Shown here: positions 35,745 to 46,270 of the stretch, one piece after another
Position numbering within the stretch: position 1 is the first letter of the stretch
Layout: each line of letters begins with the position of its first letter
NCBI GenBank assembly: GCA_003818285.1
Contig: RPRB01000003.1
Span: forward strand, 1 to 64,000
Direction: 5' to 3'
DNA: 64,000 bases
Source of the DNA: Myxococcaceae bacterium
GTDB taxonomy: Bacteria > Myxococcota > Myxococcia > Myxococcales > Myxococcaceae
Notes under the pieces: generated by a model
Told to the model about the DNA's origin: nothing
The model's input: the letters and a program-made list of their open reading frames with translations, nothing else
Database searches by the model: none
Program-made: the position numbers and the translations under genes

Positions 35745-37591
35745 ACAAGACGCGGTTCAACATCGCTTACGCGCTGATCGCCGTGCTCGGGGTGCTCCTC
35801 ATCCAGGACTACGTACGGACGTCCCAGTCGGTCGCGGTCATCCCCTATAGCCAGTTCCGGAAGCTGCTCGACGAGAAGAAGGTGACCGAGGTCACCGTCG
35901 GCGAGGACCAGATCAAGGGCACGCTCACGGAGCCCATCGAGGGCGGGAAGACGCACTTCGTCACCGTCAAGGTGGACAAGGACATCGCCGAGGCCCTGGA
36001 AAGGGCAGGCGTGAAGTTCGGCGGGCAGGTGCAGAACACCTGGTTCACGGCCCTGATGGGTCTGGTGGCCCCCACCCTGTTCTTCTTCCTGGTCTGGGCC
36101 ATCGTCATGCGGCGCATGGCGGGTCGGATGGGCGCGGGCGGCGGAGGCCTCCTCGCCATCGGGAAGAGCAAGGCCAAGGTCTTCGTCGAGACCGGCGTGA
36201 AGACCCGTTTCTCGGACGTGGCCGGGGTCGACGAGGCCAAGGCCGAGCTGGCGGAGGTGGTGGAGTTCCTGAGGAACCCGGAGCAGTACTCGCGCCTGGG
36301 CGGCCGGATGCCCAAGGGCGTGCTGCTGGTGGGACCGCCCGGGACCGGAAAGACGCTGCTCGCACGCGCGGTGGCGGGTGAGGCCGGCGTGCCGTTCTTC
36401 TCCATCAGCGGAAGCGAGTTCGTGGAGATGTTCGTCGGCGTGGGCGCGGCCCGCGTCCGGGACCTGTTCGAGCAGGCGCGGGGCAAGGCGCCGTGCATCA
36501 TCTTCATCGACGAGCTGGACGCGCTCGGCCGCGCCCGCGGGGCCTCGGGCCTGGTGGGCGGTCACGACGAGAAGGAGCAGACCCTCAACCAGCTGCTGGT
36601 CGAGCTGGACGGCTTCGACCAGAGCGCCGGCATCGTCCTCCTCGGCGCCACCAACCGGCCGGAGATCCTCGATCCGGCGCTGCTCCGTGCCGGCCGCTTC
36701 GACCGTCAGGTCCTGGTGGACCGCCCAGACCGGCAGGGTCGGGTGGCCATCCTCCAGGTGCACATGAGGCGGGTGAAGATCGCCCCGTCGGTGGACCCCG
36801 ATCAGATCGCCGCCCTGACCCCGGGCTTCACCGGCGCGGACCTGGCCAACCTGGTCAACGAGGCGGCGCTGAGCGCCACCCGCCGGAAGGCCGAGGCGGT
36901 GGAGCGGCAGGACTTCGACGCCGCCTTCGAGCGCATCGTGGCTGGCCTGGAGAAGAGGAACCGGCTCTTGAACCCGAGGGAGCGGGAGATCGTCGCCTTC
37001 CACGAGATGGGTCACGCGCTGGCCGCGGCGGCGACCACCAACGTGGACCCGGTGCACAAGGTGAGCATCATTCCCCGCGGCATCGGCGCCCTGGGCTACA
37101 CGCTCCAGCGGCCCACCGAGGACCGGTACCTCATGACCCGCGAGGAGCTGGAAGGGAAGCTGGTGGTGCTGCTTGGCGGCCGCTCCGCCGAGGCGCTGGT
37201 GTTCGAGCACACCTCGACCGGCGCCGCGGACGACCTGGTCAAGGCCACCGACATCGCGCGGAGCATGGCCACGCGCTACGCGATGGTTCCGGGGCTCGGG
37301 CCGGTGAGCTACGACAACGAGAGCCAGGCCTACCTCGGCCCGCAGGCGATGACCCGCCGGACCTTCAGCGAGGAGACCGCGCGGGAGATCGACCTCGCAG
37401 TCCGGGAGATCGTCCAGAACGCCTCCGAGCGGTGCCGCACCCTGCTCGCCCAGCGCCGTCAGACGCTGGAGAAGGCAGCGCGGCTCCTCCTCGAGAAGGA
37501 GACCCTCACCGACGTCGAGCTGAAGCCGCTGTTCGACGAGGCGCGGACGGAGGCGACGCAGGCGGTGCCGCGGGTCGTCTCGAGGTCCTGA
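35741..37591 (+). CDS. ftsH: ATP-dependent zinc metalloprotease FtsH
   Basis: [53 protein letters not shown]...[24 protein letters not shown] start overlapping terC by 4 nt. Confidence 0.96.
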   Translation: MNKTRFNIAYALIAVLGVLLIQDYVRTSQSVAVIPYSQFRKLLDEKKVTEVTVGEDQIKGTLTEPIEGGKTHFVTVKVDKDIAEALERAGVKFGGQVQNTWFTALMGLVAPTLFFFLVWAIVMRRMAGRMGAGGGGLLAIGKSKAKVFVETGVKTRFSDVAGVDEAKAELAEVVEFLRNPEQYSRLGGRMPKGVLLVGPPGTGKTLLARAVAGEAGVPFFSISGSEFVEMFVGVGAARVRDLFEQARGKAPCIIFIDELDALGRARGASGLVGGHDEKEQTLNQLLVELDGFDQSAGIVLLGATNRPEILDPALLRAGRFDRQVLVDRPDRQGRVAILQVHMRRVKIAPSVDPDQIAALTPGFTGADLANLVNEAALSATRRKAEAVERQDFDAAFERIVAGLEKRNRLLNPREREIVAFHEMGHALAAAATTNVDPVHKVSIIPRGIGALGYTLQRPTEDRYLMTREELEGKLVVLLGGRSAEALVFEHTSTGAADDLVKATDIARSMATRYAMVPGLGPVSYDNESQAYLGPQAMTRRTFSEETAREIDLAVREIVQNASERCRTLLAQRRQTLEKAARLLLEKETLTDVELKPLFDEARTEATQAVPRVVSRS

Positions 37592-37729
37592 CACGGTGAC
37601 AGGTCTCGCCGCTCACCGGCGAGCGATGCCGGGCAAGCGGCGTCGCGCGAGCCCGGCGACGGCACCGTTCTGGTGCCCTGCTGAACAGCGGTAGCAGTGC
37701 TGCTAGCGTCCTCTCCCGGAGGTGAGGCC

Positions 37730-38176
37730 ATGGGTGATCCAGCGAGCCAGGAGCCGCGGAGCGTGGTGGTGTCCGGTCCCGCAACCGGATTCCGGACCGA
37801 GGTCGAGGTGGGCGGGCATCGCCTCGTGGTCGACGAGCCACTCGCGGTGGGCGGCGCGGACCAGGGGCCAACGCCCTACGAGATGCTGCTCGCCGGGCTG
37901 GGCGCCTGCACCGCGATGACGCTCCGCCTGTACGCCGACAGGAAGAAGTGGCCCCTGGAGCGGGCCCGCATCAGCCTCCGGCACCGGAAGGTGCACGCCC
38001 AGGACTGCGTCGACTGCGAGACCAAGCCGGCCAAGATGGACGTGGTGGACCGGATCATCACCCTCGACGGTTCGCTGACCGAGGAGCAGCGGGCGAAGCT
38101 CCTGGAAATCGCCGAGCGCTGCCCGGTCCAACAGACCCTGGGGAGCAAGATCCAGGTGAACACGAAGCTCGCGTAG
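37730..38176 (+). CDS. OsmC family protein
   Basis: VVDEPLAVGGADQGPTPYEMLLAGLGACTAMTLRLYADRKKWPLERARISLRH...LLEIAERCPVQQTLGSKIQV. Confidence 0.92.
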   Translation: MGDPASQEPRSVVVSGPATGFRTEVEVGGHRLVVDEPLAVGGADQGPTPYEMLLAGLGACTAMTLRLYADRKKWPLERARISLRHRKVHAQDCVDCETKPAKMDVVDRIITLDGSLTEEQRAKLLEIAERCPVQQTLGSKIQVNTKLA

Positions 38177-38232
38177 TGCCTGGCGCGGGCCGGCCACGGT
38201 GGCCAGGCGGTCGGCGCGCCGGAGCGGTGAGG

Positions 38233-38433
38233 TCAGAAGTGCGGCGGGCGCTCGACGGCGCTCGAGTCGACCAGGCCCGGCTCCATCGCCGCGAGCTTCT
38301 GGTTCATGATGGCCAGCTCGTGCTCCAGCCGCTCGAGGCTCTGGCCCTGGGCGTACACCACGTCGCTCAGTTCCTGGAGCAGCCGCTGCTGCTCGGTGAA
38401 CTTCAGCTCGAGCTCGACGATACGCTCCCTCAT
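38233..38433 (-). CDS. SlyX family protein
   Basis: MRERIVELELKFTEQQRLLQELSDVVYAQGQSLERLEHELAIMNQKLAAMEPGLVD...ERPPHF, SlyX-like coiled coil and PPHF-type terminus. Confidence 0.85.
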   Translation of the reverse strand: MRERIVELELKFTEQQRLLQELSDVVYAQGQSLERLEHELAIMNQKLAAMEPGLVDSSAVERPPHF

Positions 38434-38506
38434 GACCGTCCTCCCCTTCCCTGGCGGGTTCAGCGGCCCGTCCTGCGCTCCGACCATCGTTCCACTGCCG
38501 GGAGGC

Positions 38507-39541
38507 TCACGCCAGGGTGAAGCTCAGCTCGCCACACTTCTCGACGCTGCACTCGACCCGGTCGCCAGGCTTGAGCCAGATCTGCTGCGCCTCGGGCTTG
38601 CCCAGGATGACCCCTTCGGGCGTGCCGGTGGAGATGACGTCGCCCGGGTGGAGGGTGAACAGGGACGAGGCGTAGGCGATGATCTGGGCGCAGGTGAAGA
38701 TCATGTCATCGGTGTTCGAGGACTGGCGCGTCTCGCCGTTGACCCGGGTCTCCAGCTTGAGGTTCTGCGGGTCACCCACGAGGTCCGCGCCCACCAGCCA
38801 CGGGCCGATGGGGAGGAAGCCGTCGCAGGTCTTGCCGATCATGAACTGGGACGCGCCCTTGCCGTCCCGGTACTGGAGATCCCGCGCCGAGAAGTCGTTC
38901 CCGGCGGCGTAGCCGAACACGTATCCCAGCGCGTCGGCCTCCGAGACGTCGCGAGCGGTCCTCCCCATGATGACCTGCAGCTCGACCTCGTAGTCGAACT
39001 TCTTCGCGACCCGGGTCGGGAGGTGGATGACTCCCTCGTGACCGGCGAGGGTGTTGTTGTACTTGTTGAAGAGCACCGGCGCCTTGGGGAAGGGGGTGTT
39101 GGTCTCCTTCGCGTGGCGGCGGTAGTTGAAGCCGAGCATGATGATCTTCTGTGGCCGGGTGATGCAGGGCCCGAAGCGCGCCTCCTGCACCGGCACCAGC
39201 GCCGGCTTCACCGTCGACGCGGAGGCGGCGAGGACCTTCTGCAGCCCGGCGATCCCCTTCCCCTCCAGGAGCTCGTCGGTGCTCGCCGGCACCGAGACCT
39301 TCAGGGCCTTGCCCGCCTTCCCCACGTCCAGGATCCGGTTCTCGCGCCGGACGCCGAGGGTGTCGCCTTGCGGCGTGCGGAGCATGCACCACGCCTGCGA
39401 GCGAAGCCCGGTGGCCTGCGTCCCCGGAGGGGTGCCTGCGGAGGCCGGGGCGCCCGCCCCCTGAGCCGTCGACTGGAAGAGCATCGAGCCGGCGGCGGCG
39501 ACCCCGGCGTTCATCAAGAGGGTCCTGCGAGTGGTGTCCAT
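38507..39541 (-). CDS. Fumarylacetoacetate hydrolase family protein with Tat-like signal peptide
   Basis: [32 protein letters not shown] then FAH domain ([35 protein letters not shown]). Confidence 0.85.
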   Translation of the reverse strand: MDTTRRTLLMNAGVAAAGSMLFQSTAQGAGAPASAGTPPGTQATGLRSQAWCMLRTPQGDTLGVRRENRILDVGKAGKALKVSVPASTDELLEGKGIAGLQKVLAASASTVKPALVPVQEARFGPCITRPQKIIMLGFNYRRHAKETNTPFPKAPVLFNKYNNTLAGHEGVIHLPTRVAKKFDYEVELQVIMGRTARDVSEADALGYVFGYAAGNDFSARDLQYRDGKGASQFMIGKTCDGFLPIGPWLVGADLVGDPQNLKLETRVNGETRQSSNTDDMIFTCAQIIAYASSLFTLHPGDVISTGTPEGVILGKPEAQQIWLKPGDRVECSVEKCGELSFTLA

Positions 39542-39684
39542 GGCACTCCTTCCCTGGGGTGGAGGTTGCATGCGGGGCGAGCGGATCGCCAGCGGCGAGC
39601 GTCCGCCGATGGCGGATGCCGCGCACCAGTTGCCACTGAACGGCGGTGGCCGCGCCGGGCCCAACCGTGTAGAGAGCGGGGTCC

Positions 39685-40875
39685 GTGGACGCGAACTTCC
39701 TCACCGACCTGGCGGCCCGCACGCACGAGCTGCGCGAGCAGGGCCTCTACAAGAACGAGCGCATCCTCGTCTCTCCCCAGAACGCGGCGATCCGCGTCGA
39801 GGGCGGGCGCGAGGTCCTCAACTTCTGCGCCAACAACTATCTCGGTCTGGCCGACCACCCGCGGGTGATCGAGGCCGCCCGCGCCGCGCTGGACACCCAC
39901 GGCTTCGGCATGGCCTCGGTCCGCTTCATCTGCGGAACCCAGGATCTGCACAAGACGCTCGAGGCCCGGCTGAGCCGCTTCCTGGGCACCGAGGACACCA
40001 TCCTCTACTCCAGCTGCTTCGACGCCAACGGCGGCCTGTTCGAGACGCTGCTCGGCGAGGAGGACGCGGTCATCACCGACGCGCTGAACCACGCGTCGAT
40101 CATCGACGGCATCCGGCTCTGCAAGGCGAAGCGGCTTCGCTATGCCAACAACGACATGCGCGAGCTGGAGGCCCACCTTCGAGATTCCTCCGGCGCCCGG
40201 TACCGGCTCATCGCCACCGACGGCGTGTTCTCCATGGACGGGATCATCGCCAACCTGCGCGCCATCTGCGACCTCGCGGACCGCTACAGGGCGCTGGTGA
40301 TGGTGGACGACTCGCACGCGGTGGGCTTCGTCGGGGCCAAGGGCAAGGGGACCCCGGAGTTCTGCGACGTGATGGACCGGGTGGACATCCTCACCGGCAC
40401 GCTGGGGAAGGCGCTCGGGGGCGCGTCCGGCGGCTACACCTCGGGCCGGAGGGAGATCGTCGCCTGGCTGCGGCAGCGGAGCCGCCCGTACCTGTTCTCC
40501 AACTCGCTGATGCCGGCCATCTGCGCCGCCACGCTGACCGTCCTCGACCTGCTCGAGGGAGGCGACGAGCTCCGCAAGCAGCTCCGCGCCAACGCCGAGC
40601 GCTTCCGGAGCGAGATGACCAAGCTGGGCTTCAAGCTCGCCGGAGCCGACCATCCCATCATCCCGGTGATGCTCGGAGACGCGAAGCTGGCCTCGACCTT
40701 CGCCGACCAGATGCTGGCCGAGGGGGTGTACGTCATCGGCTTCAGCTACCCGGTGGTGCCGCAGGGCCAGGCGCGCATCCGGGCCCAGATGTCCGCCGCG
40801 CACACCCGCGAGCAGCTCGACCGGGCCATCGCCGCCTTCGGCAAGGTGGGCCGTGCCCTGGGGGTGATCCGGTGA
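39685..40875 (+). CDS. kbl: Glycine C-acetyltransferase (2-amino-3-ketobutyrate CoA ligase)
   Basis: [83 protein letters not shown] Lys in [10 protein letters not shown]. Confidence 0.95.
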   Translation: MDANFLTDLAARTHELREQGLYKNERILVSPQNAAIRVEGGREVLNFCANNYLGLADHPRVIEAARAALDTHGFGMASVRFICGTQDLHKTLEARLSRFLGTEDTILYSSCFDANGGLFETLLGEEDAVITDALNHASIIDGIRLCKAKRLRYANNDMRELEAHLRDSSGARYRLIATDGVFSMDGIIANLRAICDLADRYRALVMVDDSHAVGFVGAKGKGTPEFCDVMDRVDILTGTLGKALGGASGGYTSGRREIVAWLRQRSRPYLFSNSLMPAICAATLTVLDLLEGGDELRKQLRANAERFRSEMTKLGFKLAGADHPIIPVMLGDAKLASTFADQMLAEGVYVIGFSYPVVPQGQARIRAQMSAAHTREQLDRAIAAFGKVGRALGVIR

Positions 40876-41900
40876 GAGCGCTGGTCAAGGCCAAGGCCGA
40901 GCCGGGCATCTGGATGCAGGACGTGCCGGTGCCGGAGATCGGCCCCAACGACGTCCTGATCAGGGTCCGCAAGGCCAGCATCTGCGGGACCGACATCCAC
41001 ATCTGGAACTGGGACGCCTGGTCGCAGAAGACCATCAAGGTGCCGATGGTCATCGGGCACGAGTTCATGGGGGAGATCGCCAGGCTCGGGGCCGAGGTCA
41101 CCGGCTTCGAGGTGGGCGAACGGGTCAGTGGCGAGGGGCACATCACCTGCGGCCACTGCCGGAACTGCCGCGCGGGGAAGCGCCACCTCTGCCGGAACAC
41201 CGTGGGGCTGGGAGTGAACCGGCCGGGCTGCTTCGCCGAGTACGTGTTCCTCCCCGCCTTCAACGTCTTCCGGGTCCCCAAGGAGATCCCCGACGACATC
41301 GCCTCCTTCTTCGATCCCCTGGGCAACGCGGTGCACACCGCCCTCTCCTTCGACCTGGTGGGCGAGGACGTGCTCATCACCGGGGCCGGCCCCATCGGGG
41401 TCATGGCCGCGGCCATCTCGAGGCACGTCGGTGCCCGGCACGTGGTGGTGACCGACGTGAACCCCTACCGGCTCGAGCTCGCCCGGAAGATGGGCGCGAC
41501 CCGGGCGGTGGACGTGCGCACCCAGACGCTGGGCGACGTGATGCGGAGCCTGGGGATGACCGAGGGCTTCGACGTGGGAATGGAGATGTCCGGCAACGGC
41601 CAGGCGTTCCGGGACCTGCTCGGGGTGATGAACCACGGCGGGCGGGTGGCCATCCTCGGCATCCCGCCCAACGAGGTCTCGATCGACTGGAACCAGGTCA
41701 TCTTCAAGGGCCTGGTGCTCAAGGGCGTGTACGGCCGGGAGATGTTCGAGACCTGGTACAAGATGGTGGCCATGCTCCAGAGCGGGCTCGACGTGGCGCC
41801 GGTGGTGACCCATCGCTTCCCGGCCGCTCAGTACGCCGAGGCGTTCGAGGCCATGCGCTCGGGGCAGAGCGGCAAGGTCATCCTCGACTGGGCGGGCTGA
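40872..41900 (+). CDS. tdh: L-threonine 3-dehydrogenase
   Basis: [36 protein letters not shown]...[41 protein letters not shown] start overlapping kbl stop. Confidence 0.96.
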   Translation: MRALVKAKAEPGIWMQDVPVPEIGPNDVLIRVRKASICGTDIHIWNWDAWSQKTIKVPMVIGHEFMGEIARLGAEVTGFEVGERVSGEGHITCGHCRNCRAGKRHLCRNTVGLGVNRPGCFAEYVFLPAFNVFRVPKEIPDDIASFFDPLGNAVHTALSFDLVGEDVLITGAGPIGVMAAAISRHVGARHVVVTDVNPYRLELARKMGATRAVDVRTQTLGDVMRSLGMTEGFDVGMEMSGNGQAFRDLLGVMNHGGRVAILGIPPNEVSIDWNQVIFKGLVLKGVYGREMFETWYKMVAMLQSGLDVAPVVTHRFPAAQYAEAFEAMRSGQSGKVILDWAG

Positions 41901-41910
41901 GGCTCCGCCG

Positions 41911-42831
41911 GTGGGAGAGCACTCCAGGCTCATCTTCTCCACGGCGGCGGACGCGGTCCTGGCGGAGAAGCTGTGCGCGCTCGGGGTCGGCGTCCCGGGC
42001 GACATCGAGCGCGAGACCTTCCCCGACGGCGAGCGGGGCCTGCGGCTGGCGAGCCCGGTGGCGGACTCGGATGCGTTCCTCGTGGGCGGCACGGGCAGCG
42101 ACGCCGACACGCTCGAGCTCTATGACCTCGCCTGTGCGCTGGTCGAATACGGCGTGCACGCGCTGACGCTGGTGGTGCCCTACTTCGGGTACTCGACGCA
42201 GGAGCGCCCCAGCAAGCAGGGAGAGAGCGTCACCGCGAAGACCCGGGCCCGGCTGCTCTCCTCCATCCCCCTGCCCGACGGTGGCCTCCGGGTCCTGCTG
42301 GTGGACCTCCACACCGCCGGCCTGCCCTTCTACTTCGAGGGCGGAGTACGGCCCGTCCACGTCACCGCGCGGCCCCTCATGGCCGAGGCCATCCGGGCGC
42401 TCGCCCCGGGCGGGTGCGTGGTGGCGAGCACCGACGCCGGCCGTGCCAAGTACGTGGAGGCGCTGGCCAACGACCTGCACGTGGACGCGAGCTTCGTCTT
42501 CAAGCGCCGCGACGCGGGCGGGACCCGGCTGCTGGCGGTGAGCGCCCGGGTGGCCGGGCAACACGTGATGCTCTACGACGACATGGTGCGTACCGGCAGC
42601 TCGCTGCTCTCCGCGGCGGAGGCGTACCGCGAGGTCGGCGCGAGCCGGATCACCGCGCTGGCCACCCACGGCGTGCTCCCCGGAGATGCGGTGGGACGGC
42701 TGGAGCGCAGCGGCCTGTTCGACCGGCTCATCGTCACCGACACCCATCCGCGGGCGCGCCAGCTCGCCGGCGGATTCGTCGAGGTCCGCTCGGTGGTCCC
42801 GCTCCTGGCCGCAGCGCTCCGGGCGAGGTAG
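41911..42831 (+). CDS. Divergent ribose-phosphate pyrophosphokinase family protein
   Basis: PRPP synthase-like layout: ETFPDGERGLRL, VVPYFGYSTQERPSKQGESVTAKTRARLL, VDLHTAGLPFYFEG, STDAGRAKYVEAL, LYDDMVRTGSSLLSAAEAYREVGASRITALATHGVL. Confidence 0.8.
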   Translation: MGEHSRLIFSTAADAVLAEKLCALGVGVPGDIERETFPDGERGLRLASPVADSDAFLVGGTGSDADTLELYDLACALVEYGVHALTLVVPYFGYSTQERPSKQGESVTAKTRARLLSSIPLPDGGLRVLLVDLHTAGLPFYFEGGVRPVHVTARPLMAEAIRALAPGGCVVASTDAGRAKYVEALANDLHVDASFVFKRRDAGGTRLLAVSARVAGQHVMLYDDMVRTGSSLLSAAEAYREVGASRITALATHGVLPGDAVGRLERSGLFDRLIVTDTHPRARQLAGGFVEVRSVVPLLAAALRAR

Positions 42832-42949
42832 CCCCGGGTCTTCCTCGGGCCCCGTCCCGGGCGCCGGCCGAGCGCCGCCCATCACACACTCCCTGTCCCT
42901 GGTCAGCACCGACCGCTGGGCACCCTGCAAGAAGGTCAACAGTGCGCCG

Positions 42950-45061
42950 ATGGATCGTGCCGGCGACCTCGGGACGGATGGTCCGCCCCCCGGACGCCGC
43001 TGGTACAACCATGAGATCTTGGCCTCGGAAGACCCGGCGTCTCGGACGAGCGTGCTGCTCGTCGACGACAACGCCGACAACCTCCTCGCCCTCTCCGCCG
43101 TACTCGACCGGCTCAAGCTTCGTCTGGTCCAGGTGACCTCCGGCGCCCGGGCTCTGGCGCTCGCCGAGGAGGAGGAGTTCGCGGCCATCATCCTGGACGT
43201 GCAGATGCCGGTGCTGGACGGGTTCGAGACCGCCCGGCTGCTCCGGATGCAGCGGCGCACCGATCGGACGCCGATCATCTTCCTCACCGCGAACTCGCAC
43301 GACCCGTCCCTCAGCCTGCGCGGCTACGCCGAGGGGGCGGTGGACTACCTGGTGAAGCCGTTCGACCCGGCGATCCTCCGTTCCAAGGTCTCGGTGTTCG
43401 TGTCGCTGTACGAGGCCCGCCGGACGGTGCAGCACCAGGAAGCGCTCCTCCGCGAGCACGCGCTCGAGGCGCAGCGGCGGGAGAGCGAGTCCCGCTACCA
43501 CTCGCTCGCCGAGGCCGTTCCGCAGATCGTCTGGACCGCCGACGCGGCCGGCAGGATCTCGTATGCCAACCGGGCGTGGACGGAGTTCATCGGCATCCCG
43601 GCCCAGCAGCTGGTCAGCTGGAAGCACATCATCCACCCCGAAGACCATCCGGCGGTGAAGGCGGCGCGGGACCGAGCCCGGGGGAAAGAGACCGTCTTCG
43701 AGGTCGCTTTCCGGCTGCGCTCCGCCACGGGGGAGTACCGCTGGCACATGGCCCGGTCGATGCCCACCCAGGACGCGCAGGGTCATCTCGACGGCTGGGT
43801 GGGCACGGCGACCGACGTGGACGACCAGCATCGGAGCGAGGCAAGTGCTCGCTTCCTGGCCGAGGCCAGCAGCGCGCTGGGTGCGTCACTCGAGCTCCGG
43901 GAGGTCCTCGCCCGCGTCTGCGCCCGGGCAGTCCCGGCGGCGGCCGACCTGTGCGCGGTCCACTTCCGGAGTGACGACGGCCTGGTTCGCGAGGTCGCCG
44001 CGATTCCCCGCCTCGCCGAGTGGCTGAATCCACCCGGCGCCGATCCGGTGGAGGTTCTCGGCGTCGCCGAGGTGTTCTCCTCCGGAGCGCTGGCCTGCGG
44101 CGAGACCGCTCCCCTGGGGCTCGGTCGATGGATCTCGGTTCCGCTGGTCAGCCGGGGCGAGGTCCTCGGCGTGCTGACCCTGGGCAAGCTTCCGGGCCCC
44201 GACCCCGGAATCCTCTCGGGGGACCTCGTGGAGGAGCTCGCACGCCGTGTGGCTCTGGCCGCGGACAACGTGCGCCTCTACCAGGATGCGCGGGAGGCGA
44301 TCCGGCTCCGCGACGAGTTCCTGTCGGTGGCCAGCCACGAGCTGCGCACCCCGCTGACGCCCCTGAACCTCAAGCTCGGCATGCTGCGGCGGGTCGCGGA
44401 GCAGGCCGCGAGCGGGACGCTGCCGGCGGCCGAGGTGGCGGCGGACGTGGGCGTGGCCGTCCGGCACGTGCAGCGGCTCACCAACCTGGTCGACCACCTG
44501 CTCGACGTGGCGCGCATCCGCGCCGGGAAGCTGCCGCTCCACCTGGAGGTGGTGGACCTCGCGGAGGTCGTCCAGGACGCCGGCGCCCGGCTGGCCGCGA
44601 TGGCGAACGAGGTGGGCTCGGCGGTGGAGGTCGAGGCGCCGGAGCGCTGCACCGGAGTGTGGGACCGGATGCGGCTCGAGCAGATCGTCACCAACCTCCT
44701 GGGCAACGCTCTCAAGTACGGCGCGGGGAAGCCGGTGCGGGTCCGGCTCGAGGAGCAGGGGCCCGGCCAGGTGGCGCTCACGGTTCGCGACGGGGGCATC
44801 GGCATGGAGCAGTCGGTGCTCGGGCGCATCTTCGGCCGGTTCGAGCGCGGCCACTCCGGGCGCAACTACCCCGGCCTGGGGCTGGGGCTGTACATCACGC
44901 GACAGATCGTCACCGCGCTCGAGGGGACCATCTCGGTGGAGAGCACGCCGGGACAGGGCTCGGTGTTCACGGTGCTCCTCCCGCGGTCGCGCTCGGAGCT
45001 CGAGCCGGACACCCCGGTGCCGGGGCAGGTGGCCGCCCGTCAGGGCGTGCCGGGCGCGTAG
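42950..45061 (+). CDS. Hybrid sensor histidine kinase: REC-PAS-GAF-HisKA-HATPase
   Basis: VLLVDDNADNLLALSAVL...IILDVQMPVLDGFETARLL; PAS RYHSLAEAVPQIVWTADAAGRISYANRAW; SVASHELRTPLTPLNLKLGML; NLLGNALKYGAGKPV; PGLGLGLYITRQIV. Confidence 0.92.
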   Translation: MDRAGDLGTDGPPPGRRWYNHEILASEDPASRTSVLLVDDNADNLLALSAVLDRLKLRLVQVTSGARALALAEEEEFAAIILDVQMPVLDGFETARLLRMQRRTDRTPIIFLTANSHDPSLSLRGYAEGAVDYLVKPFDPAILRSKVSVFVSLYEARRTVQHQEALLREHALEAQRRESESRYHSLAEAVPQIVWTADAAGRISYANRAWTEFIGIPAQQLVSWKHIIHPEDHPAVKAARDRARGKETVFEVAFRLRSATGEYRWHMARSMPTQDAQGHLDGWVGTATDVDDQHRSEASARFLAEASSALGASLELREVLARVCARAVPAAADLCAVHFRSDDGLVREVAAIPRLAEWLNPPGADPVEVLGVAEVFSSGALACGETAPLGLGRWISVPLVSRGEVLGVLTLGKLPGPDPGILSGDLVEELARRVALAADNVRLYQDAREAIRLRDEFLSVASHELRTPLTPLNLKLGMLRRVAEQAASGTLPAAEVAADVGVAVRHVQRLTNLVDHLLDVARIRAGKLPLHLEVVDLAEVVQDAGARLAAMANEVGSAVEVEAPERCTGVWDRMRLEQIVTNLLGNALKYGAGKPVRVRLEEQGPGQVALTVRDGGIGMEQSVLGRIFGRFERGHSGRNYPGLGLGLYITRQIVTALEGTISVESTPGQGSVFTVLLPRSRSELEPDTPVPGQVAARQGVPGA

Positions 45062-45975
45062 AGGAAGCGCTCGGGCCGGGTGCCGCCATCGCCCAGGCCG
45101 ATGACCACCCAGGACTCGAGACCCTCCGTCGTCCGCCGGTAGGTGAGGCCGTCGAAATACAGCGCCGAGCGCGCGGCGCGGACCAGGGGGAACTCCACGG
45201 CACGCTCGGGTGACTCCCAGCCGCGGAGGTCGGGCGCGAAGTGCTTCAGCCGGAGGCTGAGGGAACCGCCGGCCTCCACCACGGTCATCAGCTCGTAGAA
45301 GGTGACCTGGTTGCCGCGGCTGCCGCGGTAGGTGCCGGCGAGCGAGGCCGCGGCGGGGGGGAGCCAGGCTTCCTCGGAGACTCCCCCCAGGCCCTGGCCG
45401 ACCCATGCGCCGGCGAGCCACGACGCGGCGGAGGCGCGGGCGGCGGGGAGGTCGGCACCGGGTGCGGCCTGGAGCACCGGCGGGCTCTGGGGAGTGGAGG
45501 GCGGCACCGCGGGGCGGTTGCGGACGATGCGCGAGAGGCGGAGCTGCTCGGGGCGATCGCCGGGGCGATCGAGTTCCAGCAGCACGCTGTCTCCCGAGCG
45601 ACGCACGCGGATCCCCTCGAAGGTCACCTCGGTGTCGGAGATGGAGACCAGCCGCCTCGGGGTGGGCGACTCCTGTGAGTCGCGCCCGGCCAGCCGGGCG
45701 TCGAACCGCTTGAAGCGGAGGAGGAGCGAGCCGCCGCTCTCGACGACGCTGGCCAGCGCGTAGCCGAGGACCTGTCCTTCGCGGATGCGACGGAGGACAC
45801 CGACCAGGGTCCCGGCCCCGGGGGGAAGCCAGAAGGCGTCGACGCGGCCGCTCGGGCCGTCACCTTGCCACTCACCGGCAATCCATCCGAGCGCCGCGAC
45901 CTCACCGCGCGGGGGGCCGGCGAGCGCTGGCGTGGCGAGCAGCGTCAGGGCGAGAAACGGGGTGCGGAACCTCAT
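45040..45975 (-). CDS. Secreted protein with two DUF6265-like repeats
   Basis: Signal MRFRTPFLALTLLATPALA; repeat 1 LGWIAGEWQGDGPSGRVDAFWLPPGAGTLVGVLRR..., repeat 2 SWLAGAWVGQGLGGVSEEAWLPPAAASLAGTYRG.... Confidence 0.75.
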   Translation of the reverse strand: MRFRTPFLALTLLATPALAGPPRGEVAALGWIAGEWQGDGPSGRVDAFWLPPGAGTLVGVLRRIREGQVLGYALASVVESGGSLLLRFKRFDARLAGRDSQESPTPRRLVSISDTEVTFEGIRVRRSGDSVLLELDRPGDRPEQLRLSRIVRNRPAVPPSTPQSPPVLQAAPGADLPAARASAASWLAGAWVGQGLGGVSEEAWLPPAAASLAGTYRGSRGNQVTFYELMTVVEAGGSLSLRLKHFAPDLRGWESPERAVEFPLVRAARSALYFDGLTYRRTTEGLESWVVIGLGDGGTRPERFLYAPGTP

Positions 45976-46270
45976 GGCGCGAGGGCCCCCGAGGGCGGAG
46001 AGTCGAGGTCTCGCATCGATCGCCCCGGCGCGCCACACCGGAGTGCCGACGCGCGTGGACCTCGCCGATCCCGTTTTCCGGGATCTCCGGTTTGGCCTTG
46101 TCCGGGGATCCGCTGCTCGCGCGCGTACCGAGCGATGACGGACAGTCGCTCGTTCGAGTTGTTCACACTCGCTGGGAGCGAGATCCACGGGCGCCCCGCG
46201 GCAGGAGCATCCTGCGCGCAAAGTTGGACCGGGCCGCGGGTGCGTCGTTCGATGCCCGGCACGAGGAGCG

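Noticed and set aside
35555-37594. 679-aa minus-strand ORF
   Set aside because: Antisense of ftsH; composition artefact.
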